Counted from the stretch's first letter, positions 56,336 to 64,000 are shown. The stretch is DNA of 64,000 nt from Candidatus Proximibacter danicus (GCA_016710885.1 JADJUC010000028.1:103958-167957); one strand, 5' to 3'. Numbers and translations are program-made. The notes: generated by a model from the letters alone, not told the origin.

Positions 56336-57273
56336 GCGAACGCGGCGTAAAGCAGAAGGGCGAACTGAAGACGGCCCGCATTCCGATCAAGATCGTGCCG
56401 CACGTGCCGCAGAAGAAGCCGGAGTGGATTCGCGTCAAAGCCGGCAACAGTTCCGGCCGTTTCGGCGAGATCAAGTCCATGCTGCGCGAGCAGAAGCTGC
56501 ACACCGTCTGCGAAGAAGCTGCCTGCCCGAACATCGGCGAATGCTTCGGCCGCGGCACGGCGACCTTCATGATCCTCGGCGACATCTGCACGCGCCGCTG
56601 CCCGTTCTGCGATGTCGGCCACGGCAAACCCCTGCCGCCCGATGCTAACGAGCCGGCCAAGCTGGCCGACAGCGTGGCCAATCTCAAGTTGCGTTATGTG
56701 GTGATCACCAGCGTCGACCGCGACGACCTGCGCGACGGCGGTGCCCAGCACTTCGTCGACGTCATCCGCGCCGTGCGCGAGAAGTCGCCGACCACCACCA
56801 TCGAAACCCTGGTGCCCGATTTCCGTGGTCGCATGGACGTCGCCGTCGAGGTGCTCGGCCAGTCGCTGCCCGACGTGCTCAACCACAACATGGAAACCGT
56901 GCCGCGCCTCTACAAGCAGGCCCGCCCCGGTGCCGACTACCAGCACTCGCTCGATTTCATGAAGGCCTTCAAGGCCAAGTACCCGAACGTACCGACCAAG
57001 TCCGGCCTGATGGTCGGCCTCGGCGAAACCGACGAGGAAATCCTCGAAGTCCTGCGCGACCTGCGCGCGCACGGCGTCGAGATGCTGACCATCGGCCAGT
57101 ACCTCGCGCCCTCCGGCCACCACCTGCCGGTGTCGCGCTACGTGCATCCCGACGTGTTCAAGATGTACGAAACCGAAGCGAAGAAAATGGGCTTCACCGG
57201 TGCCGCCTGCGGCCCGATGGTGCGTTCCAGCTACTGGGCCGACCAGCAGGCGCACAGCGCCGGCGTGACCTGA
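56332..57273 (+). CDS. lipA: Lipoyl synthase
   Basis: A 313-residue radical-SAM enzyme that inserts sulfur into the octanoyl chain. Both iron-sulfur sites are intact: auxiliary CEEAACPNIGEC and radical-SAM CTRRCPFC. The C-terminal RSSYWADQ supplies the conserved RSSY serine ligand. Coupled to lipB. Confidence 0.97.
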   Translation: MSERGVKQKGELKTARIPIKIVPHVPQKKPEWIRVKAGNSSGRFGEIKSMLREQKLHTVCEEAACPNIGECFGRGTATFMILGDICTRRCPFCDVGHGKPLPPDANEPAKLADSVANLKLRYVVITSVDRDDLRDGGAQHFVDVIRAVREKSPTTTIETLVPDFRGRMDVAVEVLGQSLPDVLNHNMETVPRLYKQARPGADYQHSLDFMKAFKAKYPNVPTKSGLMVGLGETDEEILEVLRDLRAHGVEMLTIGQYLAPSGHHLPVSRYVHPDVFKMYETEAKKMGFTGAACGPMVRSSYWADQQAHSAGVT

Positions 57274-57359
57274 ACTGTCGCGGGGCCGGGGCGCGCCTTG
57301 CAGGAGTGCCCAGGGATGGCATAGGCTGAGGGCTTCCACTTCTCAACCGGAGCCGATCC

Positions 57360-58028
57360 ATGCGCCCGCTTTTCCTGCCCCTCCTCTTCTCCCTGCTGCT
57401 CCCTCTCTCTGCCCAGGCTGCCGAGGTTTCCGGCGCTGAAGCCTCGTCTGGCCTGAAGGAAACCCTGACCCGCGGTGCCGAGATCGCGGTCGACCAGCTT
57501 GGCAAACCGAACGGTTTCATGGGCGATGCCCGCGTCAAAATTCCGCTGCCGGATTCGGTGCGCAAGGGCGAAAAACTGCTGCGTACCCTCGGCGCCGGCA
57601 AGTATGCCGACGAACTGGTTGAAACCATGAACCGGGCAGCCGAGTTGGCGGTGGTCGAAGCCAAACCAATCCTGATCAATGCCGTGAAAAACATGAGTTT
57701 TGAGGATGCGCGCGGCATTCTTGCTGGCGGCGACGATGCCGCGACACAGTACTTCAAGCGCGTCACAACCACCGATTTGACCAGTAAATTCCTGCCTGCC
57801 GTCAAAGAGGCGACGGCCAAAGTGCAACTGGCCGACAAATACAACAAATATGCCGGCAAGGCAGCCAAGTTCGGCGTGCTGGATGAAAAAGATGCGGATC
57901 TCGATCAATATGTGACGCGCAAGACACTCGACGGACTCTTTCTGATGGTGGCTGAGCAGGAAAAATCGATCCGCAAGGACCCGATCTCGACGGGAAGCGC
58001 GCTGCTGAAGAAAATTTTTGGCGGCTGA
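57360..58028 (+). CDS. DUF4197 exported protein
   Basis: A 222-residue protein with a signal peptide (FLPLLFSLLLPLSAQA) and the DUF4197 pattern: GLKETLTRGAEIAVDQLGKP, KIPLPDSVRKGEKLLRTLG and FKRVTTTDLTSKFLPAVKEA. Probably periplasmic and helical. Function unknown in the family. It follows lipA by 86 bases without an obvious terminator. Confidence 0.87.
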   Translation: MRPLFLPLLFSLLLPLSAQAAEVSGAEASSGLKETLTRGAEIAVDQLGKPNGFMGDARVKIPLPDSVRKGEKLLRTLGAGKYADELVETMNRAAELAVVEAKPILINAVKNMSFEDARGILAGGDDAATQYFKRVTTTDLTSKFLPAVKEATAKVQLADKYNKYAGKAAKFGVLDEKDADLDQYVTRKTLDGLFLMVAEQEKSIRKDPISTGSALLKKIFGG

Positions 58029-58110
58029 ACCGTCGAGCAGCATTGTCTGCCGCATCTAAAGTCTATCGAAATCATGACGTTAATGAGCTGTCAGCTTACG
58101 GAAACAGCCC

Positions 58111-58431
58111 ATGTCCGCGATTCGCTCAACTTCTTCTCCGCCTGTCGTTACCGACGCGACGGATCGCCATCGCCTGTCGTCACGTAATGCCGTGCAGCCG
58201 GTTTATCTTGAGCGCGAGATCGATCCCGATCGCCGGCGTTCGCTGCAAGAAGAGCTGGATGCCGCCGAGGAGCGGTTTCCTGCCGATTTTTCTGAAGACG
58301 CCGTCGTTGATGCTCATGAGGTCATTGAAGAACTGGGCCGGCTTGGCGGCGAGGCGGTTCGTCTCCTGAAACCGCTCGATACGAAGGCGCTGCGATTGGC
58401 GGGTGAGGATCACGTGGACGAACAAGCTTGA
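58111..58431 (+). CDS. Unknown acidic protein of 106 residues
   Basis: A short acidic, probably soluble protein (SLQEELDAAEERFPADFS, DAHEVIEELGRLGGEAVRLL) with no recognised domain. GGAAAC precedes the ATG. An overlapping frame from 58043 in another phase is less credible by composition. A terminator hairpin stands about 40 bases after the stop. Confidence 0.5.
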   Translation: MSAIRSTSSPPVVTDATDRHRLSSRNAVQPVYLEREIDPDRRRSLQEELDAAEERFPADFSEDAVVDAHEVIEELGRLGGEAVRLLKPLDTKALRLAGEDHVDEQA

Positions 58432-58470
58432 GTCGCTTGCGGTAAAATCCCGCCAGCTTCAGGTGTCAGC

Positions 58471-58498
58471 GCGCCCCGGTCAGCCGGGGCGTTTGTTT
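58471..58498 (+). terminator. Intrinsic terminator before the Rep helicase gene
   Basis: CGCCCCGG (58471-58478) pairs with CCGGGGCG (58483-58490), loop TCAG, followed by TTTGTTTT. It separates the 58111 gene from the helicase gene. Confidence 0.75.
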
Positions 58499-58532
58499 TC
58501 CTGCTCTTTCCAGTTCTCTTCCGCATACATCC

Positions 58533-60527
58533 ATGTCCGCGCAACTCAACGCCCCGCAACGCGAAGCCATCCGCTATCTCGACGGCCCGCTGCTGGTACT
58601 CGCCGGTGCCGGCTCGGGCAAGACACGCGTGATCACGCAGAAAATTGCCTATCTGGTTCAGGAATGCGGGTTCAAGCCATCGAATATCGCTGCCATCACC
58701 TTCACCAACAAGGCGGCGAAGGAAATGCAGGAGCGCGTCGGCAAGCTGCTGGAAGGTGGCTCGACCAAGGGCCTGACCATCAGCACTTTCCACTCCCTGG
58801 GCGTGCGCATCCTGCGCGAGGAAGCGGTAGCGCTCGGCTACAAGCCGAAGTTCTCGATCTTCGATTCCACCGACTGCTACGGCATCGTCTCCGACCTCGC
58901 CGGCAGCGTGGACAAGGCCACCATCAGGAAGCTGCAAAGCGTCATCTCCAACTGGAAGAACGCGCTGGTCTCGCCGGACATGGCCGCCAAGATGGCGCAG
59001 GACGACACCGAAGCGCTCGCCGCGCGCGCCTATCAGAGCTACGCGGCGACGCTGCGCGCCTACCAGGCGGTCGATTTCGACGACCTGATCATGCTGCCGG
59101 TCGAACTCTTCGAGACGCACCCGGAAATCCGCGAGAAGTGGCAGAACCGCCTGCGCTACATCCTGGTCGACGAATACCAGGACACCAACGCCTGCCAGTA
59201 CAAGCTGCTCAAATTACTGACCGGGGTCCGCGCCATGTTCACGGCGGTGGGCGACGACGACCAGGCCATCTACGGCTGGCGCGGCGCCGACATCGAAAAC
59301 CTGCGCGGCCTGCCGCGCGACTACCCGAACCTGAAGGTGGTCAAGCTCGAACAGAACTACCGCTCGACGGTGCGCATCCTGAAAGCCGCCAACGCGCTGA
59401 TCGCCAACAACGAGAAGCTGTTCGAGAAGAAACTGTGGTCGGACCTCGGCATGGGCGACAGCATCAGCGTCACCAGTTGCAAGGAGCCCGAGCACGAGGC
59501 CGAGTCGGTGGTGATGAAGCTGCAGGCGCACAAGTTCGAGCACCGCACGCACTTCCGCGACTACGCCATCCTCTACCGCAGCAACCACCAGGCGCGCATC
59601 TTCGAGCAGTACCTGCGCAACCAGAAGGTGCCTTACCTGCTCTCCGGCGGCCAGTCCTTCTTCGACAAATCGGAGATCAAGGACATCACTTCCTACCTGC
59701 GCCTGCTGGCCAACGCGGACGACGACCCGGCCTTCATCCGCGCCGTGACCACGCCCAAGCGCGGCGTCGGCGGCAGTACGCTGGAAGCACTCGGCACCTA
59801 CGCCGGTGAGCGCCACATTTCGTTGTTTGCCGCCGCCTTCGAGGAAGGCTTCGCGCACCGCGTCGCTTCGCGCCAGCTCGAACCGCTGCTCGAATTCTGC
59901 GAGTTCATCAACCGCATGGAGTGGCGCGCAAACAAGGAACCGGCCGGACAGGTGATGCCCGACCTGCTCGCCGCCATCGGCTACGAAACCTGGCTGTTCG
60001 ACCACGAAGAGCCGCGCGCAGCCGAGACCAAGTGGAAGAACGTCATGGAGTTTTCCGCCTGGCTGACCAAGAAGGGCGAAGAGGACGAGAAGACGCTGAT
60101 TGACCTGACCCAGACCATCGCCCTGATCAACCTGCTCGACAAGGGCGAATCGGATTTCGACGGTGTACAGCTCTCAACCCTGCACGCGGCCAAGGGCCTG
60201 GAGTACAAGCACGTTTTCCTCATCGGCATCGAGGAGGGTCTCTTGCCGCACCGCGAATCGCAGGACCCGGTCAAGCTCGAAGAAGAGCGTCGGCTGATGT
60301 ACGTCGGCATCACTCGCGCCCAGCGCAGCCTGCACGTCACGCACTGCGAGAAGCGCTCGCAGGGTCGCGAGTGGAGCGCCTGCGAACCCTCGCGCTTCAT
60401 CGACGAAATGGGCAAGGAAGACCTGCGTTTTTCCGGCGGTGACGCGGCCAAGGCCGAACCGGACAAGGCCTCCTCCGGTGCCCGGCTGGCGGCCATGAAG
60501 GCATTGCTTTCCAACGGCACCAAGTGA
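58533..60527 (+). CDS. rep: ATP-dependent DNA helicase Rep (UvrD family)
   Basis: A 664-residue superfamily 1A helicase, translocating 3' to 5' and helping forks past obstacles. Motifs: Q-motif LNAPQREAI, I AGAGSGKTRVI, Ia ITFTNKAAKEM, II LVDEYQDTN, III GDDDQAIYGWRGAD, IV QNYRST, V STLHAAKGLEYKHVF, VI RRLMYVGITRAQ. The sequence FDSTDCYGIV and length fit Rep better than UvrD (about 720). Confidence 0.94.
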   Translation: MSAQLNAPQREAIRYLDGPLLVLAGAGSGKTRVITQKIAYLVQECGFKPSNIAAITFTNKAAKEMQERVGKLLEGGSTKGLTISTFHSLGVRILREEAVALGYKPKFSIFDSTDCYGIVSDLAGSVDKATIRKLQSVISNWKNALVSPDMAAKMAQDDTEALAARAYQSYAATLRAYQAVDFDDLIMLPVELFETHPEIREKWQNRLRYILVDEYQDTNACQYKLLKLLTGVRAMFTAVGDDDQAIYGWRGADIENLRGLPRDYPNLKVVKLEQNYRSTVRILKAANALIANNEKLFEKKLWSDLGMGDSISVTSCKEPEHEAESVVMKLQAHKFEHRTHFRDYAILYRSNHQARIFEQYLRNQKVPYLLSGGQSFFDKSEIKDITSYLRLLANADDDPAFIRAVTTPKRGVGGSTLEALGTYAGERHISLFAAAFEEGFAHRVASRQLEPLLEFCEFINRMEWRANKEPAGQVMPDLLAAIGYETWLFDHEEPRAAETKWKNVMEFSAWLTKKGEEDEKTLIDLTQTIALINLLDKGESDFDGVQLSTLHAAKGLEYKHVFLIGIEEGLLPHRESQDPVKLEEERRLMYVGITRAQRSLHVTHCEKRSQGREWSACEPSRFIDEMGKEDLRFSGGDAAKAEPDKASSGARLAAMKALLSNGTK

Positions 60528-60666
60528 TTCTTCACCGAGTCACACGGCGTTACAACGCGTTACCCAACTCCTGACTACTTTTGCATTGCTGACCGCGTTA
60601 GTTGCTGCAAGGCCGGAACAAAACCCGCCGAGAAGCACAACCAAACCAACGTCAAGGAGATTCAAA

Positions 60667-60999
60667 ATGCTGAAAAAGATCATCGCCCTCACCGTCGCCG
60701 CCGCTTTCGGTACTGCTGCCATCGCCCAGGCTGCCGCTGCACCAGCCACGCCCGCAACTCCGGCCAAGCCAGCGGTTGAAGCCGCCAAGCCAGCGACTCC
60801 GGCGACCCCCGCCGCTGCCCCGGCTGCTGTCGAAAAGAAAGCCGAAGCCGCCAAGCCGGAAGTGAAGAAGGAAAGCAAGAAGGCGCACAAGACCAAGGCC
60901 AAGGGCGAGAAGAAGGCTGAAGCCGCCAAGCCGGCGACGCCGGCTACACCAGCAACGCCGGCAACTCCTGCCGCCGCTCCTGCGCCTGTCACCAAGTAA
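60667..60999 (+). CDS. Exported Ala/Pro/Lys-rich low-complexity protein
   Basis: A 110-residue protein with a signal peptide (KIIALTVAAAFGTAAIAQA) and a mature part made almost wholly of PATPA, KPA and KKAEAAKP repeats. There is no folded domain. AAGGAG lies before the ATG at 60667. It resembles histone-H1-like or wall-associated basic peptides. Function unknown. A bidirectional terminator follows. Confidence 0.65.
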   Translation: MLKKIIALTVAAAFGTAAIAQAAAAPATPATPAKPAVEAAKPATPATPAAAPAAVEKKAEAAKPEVKKESKKAHKTKAKGEKKAEAAKPATPATPATPATPAAAPAPVTK

Positions 61000-61014
61000 T
61001 CCGGCAGCGCAAAC

Positions 61015-61047
61015 AAAAAGGGGATGCCCGTCGGCATCCCCTTTTTT
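61015..61047. terminator. Bidirectional intrinsic terminator
   Basis: AAAAAGGGGATGCC (61015-61028) pairs with GGCATCCCCTTTTTT (61033-61047). The A-run and T-run make it work for both the low-complexity gene and the convergent cytochrome gene. Confidence 0.9.
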
Positions 61048-61062
61048 CGTTGGGAGTTACGC

Positions 61063-61503
61063 TTACTTCGACAGGCCCACCAGATGCGCGACGGCCGCCT
61101 TGATCTCGGCATCGGTCAGATCGGCACCGCCGCCCTTCGGCGGCATCGCACCCTTGCCGTTGGTCACGCTCTTTACCAGCGCCGCAGTGCCGGTAGCAAT
61201 ACGCGGCGCCCAGGCAGCCTTGTCGCCGGTCTTCGGCGCACCAGCAACGCCAGCCGCATGGCAGGCCATGCATACTGAGCCGTAGACGGCAGCGCCATCG
61301 CGCGGTTTCCCGTCGGCCACCGCCGCCTTCTTCAGTTCAACCTTGGCGATCGGCGCGATGCGGATATCAGCGTCATCGCTGCTCACCGTTGGGGAGGCGC
61401 CCTTGCCCATCATCGAAAGCGGAACCAGCACCACAATCAGCAGCACGGCAATGGCGATGACCACATACATGATCGACGCGGAAGAATGAGATTTCTCGGC
61501 CAT
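61063..61503 (-). CDS. Membrane-anchored class I cytochrome c (c5-like)
   Basis: A 146-residue cytochrome c: an N-terminal helix (IMYVVIAIAVLLIVVLVPL) anchors it, and the heme site is CMACH with the distal Met in KGAMPPKGGG. The fold of a single small domain fits the cytochrome c5 family. It would carry electrons in the periplasm; partner unknown. It ends toward the bidirectional terminator. Confidence 0.92.
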   Translation of the reverse strand: MAEKSHSSASIMYVVIAIAVLLIVVLVPLSMMGKGASPTVSSDDADIRIAPIAKVELKKAAVADGKPRDGAAVYGSVCMACHAAGVAGAPKTGDKAAWAPRIATGTAALVKSVTNGKGAMPPKGGGADLTDAEIKAAVAHLVGLSK

Positions 61504-61626
61504 GGGGTGTTCCTTTTTTTGATTTGTTTGATGTAAAGCGTTGATTATACCGCCCTTTCCCTTAGTGGCAGCAGGGTCTTGATGGACGCCAGAGGTGAAA
61601 CCGGCTATCCTTCACGCCCTTGCAGC

Positions 61627-61703
61627 GCGCCTGTAGCTCAGCTGGATAGAGTACTGCCCTCCGAAGGCAGGGGTCGCACGTTCGAATCGTGTCAGGCGCG
61701 CCA
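61627..61703 (+). tRNA. tRNA-Arg (anticodon CCG)
   Basis: A 77-base cloverleaf: acceptor GCGCCTG/CAGGCGC, D arm GCTC/GAGT, anticodon stem CTGCC/GGCAG with loop CTCCGAA, T arm GCACG-TTCGAAT-CGTGT, discriminator G and encoded CCA. The anticodon CCG reads CGG arginine codons. The 3' part is a common integration site of mobile elements. Confidence 0.96.
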
Positions 61704-61963
61704 AATCCCTTCTGCAGCAAGCATTCCGGTTTCTTCGTTGGTGGCCCATTGCTTGGGCCAACGATCGCTGTCGCTCCAGCGTTGTTCGTAGCTGCTTCGC
61801 CAACCACGTTGCGAGGCAATCGTCGGGCGCAAAGTCCATCCGAACCGGTGGCCCATGGGTGGCCCACAATTGGCCCAGCGTTGGCCCATGATTTTCAGGT
61901 GCTGAGGCGTCGGAAGTGAATTTGACCACTGCACTGGTGGCCCTGCTCGCCGGGTAAACCTGC
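61704..61963. other. Gene-free stretch with TGGCCCA motifs beside tRNA-Arg
   Basis: No credible gene. TGGCCCA occurs at 61849, 61860, 61871 and 61882, exactly 11 bp apart, plus TGGCCCA (61742) facing TGGGCCA (61754) at five bases. An 11-bp period is not a codon multiple, so it is not a protein repeat. Beside a tRNA 3' end this looks like the arm sites of a tyrosine recombinase in an attachment site. Frames antisense to the tRNA here are artefacts. Confidence 0.45.
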
Positions 61964-62426
61964 TTATGCTAGCGGGTCAATAGGCGCGATATCGGCATAC
62001 CGGTTCGACCGCTTCCGTAATCCGGATGTCGGAAGTGCGGATGGTTTGCCATCGATCAGTATCGCCGGCATGCGAACGAGATATGGCTTAACGCCACGTC
62101 TCCCCTCGCTGAAAACAGCCAACCGATAGTTGCGCTGTCCCCGAATGATCGTGTCCCTCGTTTCGCTATCAGATGCGCCAACGAATTCCGCAGTGGTGGC
62201 GAATACCTTCATGAAGGAGCGGTATTTCCAGTCGTTATGCGCGGCATTCGAAACCGAGGTGATGCGCACCTCTTCTGTTGTCGGCGGTTCATCCGACGAC
62301 GAGAGGAGATAGGTCTTCGCGCCGAGTTTCACAAGAGTAGGTATAGGAGATCAGGCTGGCGATGCGTATTGATGACGCGGCCACTCCCTCATCCACTTCC
62401 ACGAATTCATTGCTGGTGAATCGCAT
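61964..62426 (-). CDS. Unknown accessory protein, possibly frameshifted
   Basis: Two overlapping frames may be one gene. One starts at 62426 (MRFTSNEFVEVDEGVAASS) behind GGAAGG. The other runs from 62332 to 61964 (KLGAKTYLLSSSDEPPTTEE, then YRLAVFSEGRRGVKPYLVRM). A one-base change near 62322-62332 would join them into about 150 residues. No family is recognised. The region is more AT-rich than the core genome, in line with foreign origin. Confidence 0.4.
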
Positions 62427-63113
62427 GCGCCGCCCTTCCGGCAAGGAGGCTGTCACGCATGGACCGTTTCCCAGCAGGTGTTGATCACCAGGCGTATGTC
62501 GGGCTCGATGACCAGCACCAAGTTCCCTTTCCCAATTGTTGTTATGAGAAGACACGCCGCTGACTTCTGGCTGGCCGTAGCCGGCTTATATACGGTCGTC
62601 GGTGGGCAAGTGGCGCGGATAACGCCATAACCAGGAAGGCTGCTCCAGCATTTGGATTGATCATCCTGGCCGCCTTCTTCTACACAGGGCTGTGTTGCGC
62701 CAGTTGCCAGCGAACGATTTGTGGATTGCTAACCGGTCGGACCCGCTGCGTCGGCTTCTGGATGTGCATCCTACAATTGCCAATTGGGCGATCTGAATCC
62801 CAACGGATACCCGGTCTTTATCGCTGTTGGCCGTATCACAGCGTCGCTGAATACACCAACCGCCGCTGACGCTTCTAGCGCGCCAGTACAACATCGGAGT
62901 CGGAATGGGCGTGCACAAAACGTGCCACACAACATACTCGCAAAGGCGGACAGGCCAGTTGGCCGGTGCAGAACAGCATTGGCTTTCAGCTTTGCCTGTG
63001 CAGATTTTGGAGACGGGAATCGTGCTGATCGGCCACTGGCGGGACCACGCCAGAACCGCACCACTCCCGGAGGTCGGCGCTTTCGGCGGTTAGCCGAGCA
63101 TCGGCAGTGCCTG
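62427..63113. other. Stretch without a recognisable gene
   Basis: I see no frame with homology, no RNA gene and no clear terminator. Short frames exist on both strands but have neither good start sites nor family sequence. It reads as decayed accessory DNA. Confidence 0.4.
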
Positions 63114-63263
63114 CATCCGGAGTTGGAAGAACTGGTGAGCGGCACTAGGTTCGCCAGGAAATTCGGTGCGGCATTCGATCTTGGCGTGCGAGGTAACGCC
63201 ATCAAGAAAAGGCTTTCAAGACGGGGGCTTTCAACAGCTCGTCGTTCGACACGCGACGCCTGA
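63114..63263 (+). pseudogene. C-terminal helix-turn-helix remnant, HNH-endonuclease style
   Basis: The frame HPELEELVSGTRFARKF, then LGVRGNAIKKRLSRRGL, resembles the C-terminal DNA-binding tail of phage HNH endonucleases (typically a PSLEEL start and a GVSDNAVRKR-like helix). No HNH nuclease motif is found upstream, so only a fragment seems to remain. The match is by eye and weak. Confidence 0.3.
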
Positions 63264-63289
63264 ATCTCACGCAACCGTTCCAGTCTGGG

Positions 63290-63468
63290 TCAGGAGACCA
63301 GGCTAGCGTGTTCCTCTTCGAGGGGCGTGGTAGTAATCGAGCTCCGCATCAACGATAGCAACGTAGGCTGCACCCGTTCTTGGTGCACGGCAATTTTTCA
63401 GCGCCGGCCACCACTTCATCGGATAGTTCCGTCAACCGGGCGCGGGCCTCGCTGGTAGGCACGAGCAT
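63290..63468 (-). pseudogene. Decayed Phd/YefM-type antitoxin gene
   Basis: Reading the minus strand from 63468: MLVPTSEARARLTELSDEVV, then AGAEK and CTKNG, is a typical Phd/YefM N-terminus. The homology continues one frame over as AAYVAIVDAELDYYHA and then, after another single-base shift, as LEEEHASLVS and a stop at 63290-63292. Two one-base insertions therefore break the gene, and it is short. No toxin partner is recognised. Members bind DNA and neutralise RelE/Doc-like toxins. Confidence 0.6.
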
Positions 63469-63622
63469 CTTGAGCGGTATAACCCATGGCGAAACCTCTC
63501 TTAATGCAAACGTTAATGTTTATTGCAACAGACGACAAGGCCTTTGCATCAGTGACACCTCCCGATCGATTACGGACTTTCTTCTGGTGTTGAGGACTTT
63601 CTTCGCGGCATCAATCGATCAA

Positions 63623-63880
63623 TTATTTCAGGTAGTGAACCAAAACCGACGCTACGGATTCGTCGTAGACAGCAGCGTGCTGATCCCGAAGTACAGAATT
63701 GCAAAAAGCGTACGCCGGAACGAGGATCGAAAATGCTGTGCTGAGACAGGCAGACATCGTGGGCTCAGCATCGAGCAATGCTTGAGCAGTGGCGATCCCG
63801 AATGCCGGGTGCGACCCATTGCGGATCAGAAACACCCCGAGATCGAAGAATCGGTTGGCCAGTTCGTCCGTCGGTTCCAT
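63623..63880 (-). CDS. Unknown small protein of 85 residues
   Basis: Starts MEPTDELANRFFDLGVFLI with an excellent AAGGAGG seven bases upstream. The middle has a hydrophobic segment (MSACLSTAFSILVPAYAF). Part of the coding DNA (63721-63762) is repeated at 63960-64000 in the same frame of the upstream gene, so the two look like tandem relatives. Function unknown. The strong ribosome-binding site is the best argument that it is real. Confidence 0.55.
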   Translation of the reverse strand: MEPTDELANRFFDLGVFLIRNGSHPAFGIATAQALLDAEPTMSACLSTAFSILVPAYAFCNSVLRDQHAAVYDESVASVLVHYLK

Positions 63881-64000
63881 TTCTATTCCTCCTTGTCATC
63901 GAGGAAATTCAATCTACCGATCCGGTGACGGTGTTTCAGGAAAAACTTTCGGTGGTTTGAAACGAGGATCAAAAAAGCCGCAGTAAGACAGGTAGATATC
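63721..64000. repeat. Imperfect direct repeat of about 42 bp
   Basis: The stretch GAACGAGGATCGAAAATGC to about 63762 and the stretch from about 63960 to the window end share roughly three quarters of their bases, including GAACGAGGATC-like and GAGACAGGCAGACATC-like blocks. It falls in the same reading frame of the two small minus-strand genes. The second copy may continue beyond the edge. Confidence 0.5.
63883..64000 (-). CDS. C-terminal part of a small protein related to the next gene, partial
   Basis: Enters from the right edge and ends at TAG 63883-63885, inside the leader of the 63880 gene. The visible 38 residues begin ISTCLTAAFLILVSN, close to MSACLSTAFSILVPA of the downstream gene, then diverge into a basic tail (FFLKHRHRIGRLNF). 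Suggests a duplicated pair of coupled genes. Cut by the window edge, so low confidence. Confidence 0.35.
   Translation of the reverse strand, partial: ISTCLTAAFLILVSNHRKFFLKHRHRIGRLNFLDDKEE

Noticed and set aside
58043..58369. Alternative frame overlapping the 58111 gene
   Set aside because: It lacks a ribosome-binding site and its composition is Arg/Ser/Pro-rich, unlike the acidic, helical product of the other frame.
61562..61929. Two minus-strand frames across tRNA-Arg (with TIRTCDPCLRRA and LTRFERATPAFGG)
   Set aside because: These are the well-known false proteins produced by reading a tRNA gene in antisense.
62784..63263. A 159-codon plus-strand frame taken as a full gene
   Set aside because: Only its last 40 residues or so look like protein; the earlier part is compositionally random and has no ribosome-binding site.

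Overview
The window looks like a high-GC betaproteobacterial chromosome, most likely from the Rhodocyclales (Dechloromonas/Azonexus-like). The evidence is gene content: a porin-glnK-amtB nitrogen operon, the Thiobacillus-type glutamate-cysteine ligase paired with gshB, a sugar-independent PTS (EIIA-HPr-EI), metX-metW methionine synthesis, and an uninterrupted mreBCD-mrdA-rodA-rlpA-dacC-dat-ybeD-lipB-lipA block. No rRNA or other taxonomic marker is present, so the placement is inference.

Layout. 1-2.4 kb: metH, cut by the left edge and carrying an apparent frameshift, behind a SAM-II riboswitch. 2.5-7.4 kb: a zinc alcohol dehydrogenase, a large J-like/transmembrane/SPRY-like protein of unknown role, and a BamE-like lipoprotein. 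7.6-15 kb: an RND efflux pair behind an AT-rich palindrome, a rhodanese and two MFS transporters. 15-20 kb: comM, ubiK, then a nitrogen operon with two NtrC-type sites and a textbook sigma-54 promoter. 20-27 kb: isochorismatase-like hydrolase, purU, thrH, two ABC-F ATPases, an acyltransferase and small proteins. 27-36 kb: an orphan N6-adenine methyltransferase, gshA-gshB-apbE, the regulatory PTS, and metXW behind a second SAM-II riboswitch. 36-46 kb: lipocalin, membrane proteins, a SMUG1-type glycosylase, a yqjDEK-like cluster, exonuclease III, pyrE and gatCAB. 46-61.6 kb: cell-shape and lipoate genes, a Rep-type helicase and a cytochrome c. 61.6-64 kb: tRNA-Arg(CCG), then a gene-poor, more AT-rich tail with remnants of an integrated element.

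How the genes work together. MetH and MetX-MetW both feed methionine and SAM, and both sit behind SAM-II riboswitches with terminators, so one ligand would shut both. The outer-membrane porin, PII protein and ammonium channel form one nitrogen-starvation operon. The mre/mrd/rod/rlp/dac genes build and trim the lateral wall, and dat can supply D-amino acids. LipB and LipA load lipoate.

Most notable: a palindromic repeat that codes for the tail of GshB and the signal peptide of ApbE; a second type of dispersed repeat that separates ptsH from ptsI and supplies the ptsI ribosome-binding site; the paired SAM-II switches; four TGGCCCA motifs spaced exactly 11 bp apart just past tRNA-Arg; a decayed Phd-type antitoxin; and several single-base frameshifts in otherwise well-conserved genes, which may be sequence errors. 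No CRISPR array, rRNA operon or intact insertion sequence was seen. No clear new multi-gene system was found; the best candidate for unknown biology is the J-like/SPRY protein at 3834-6902.
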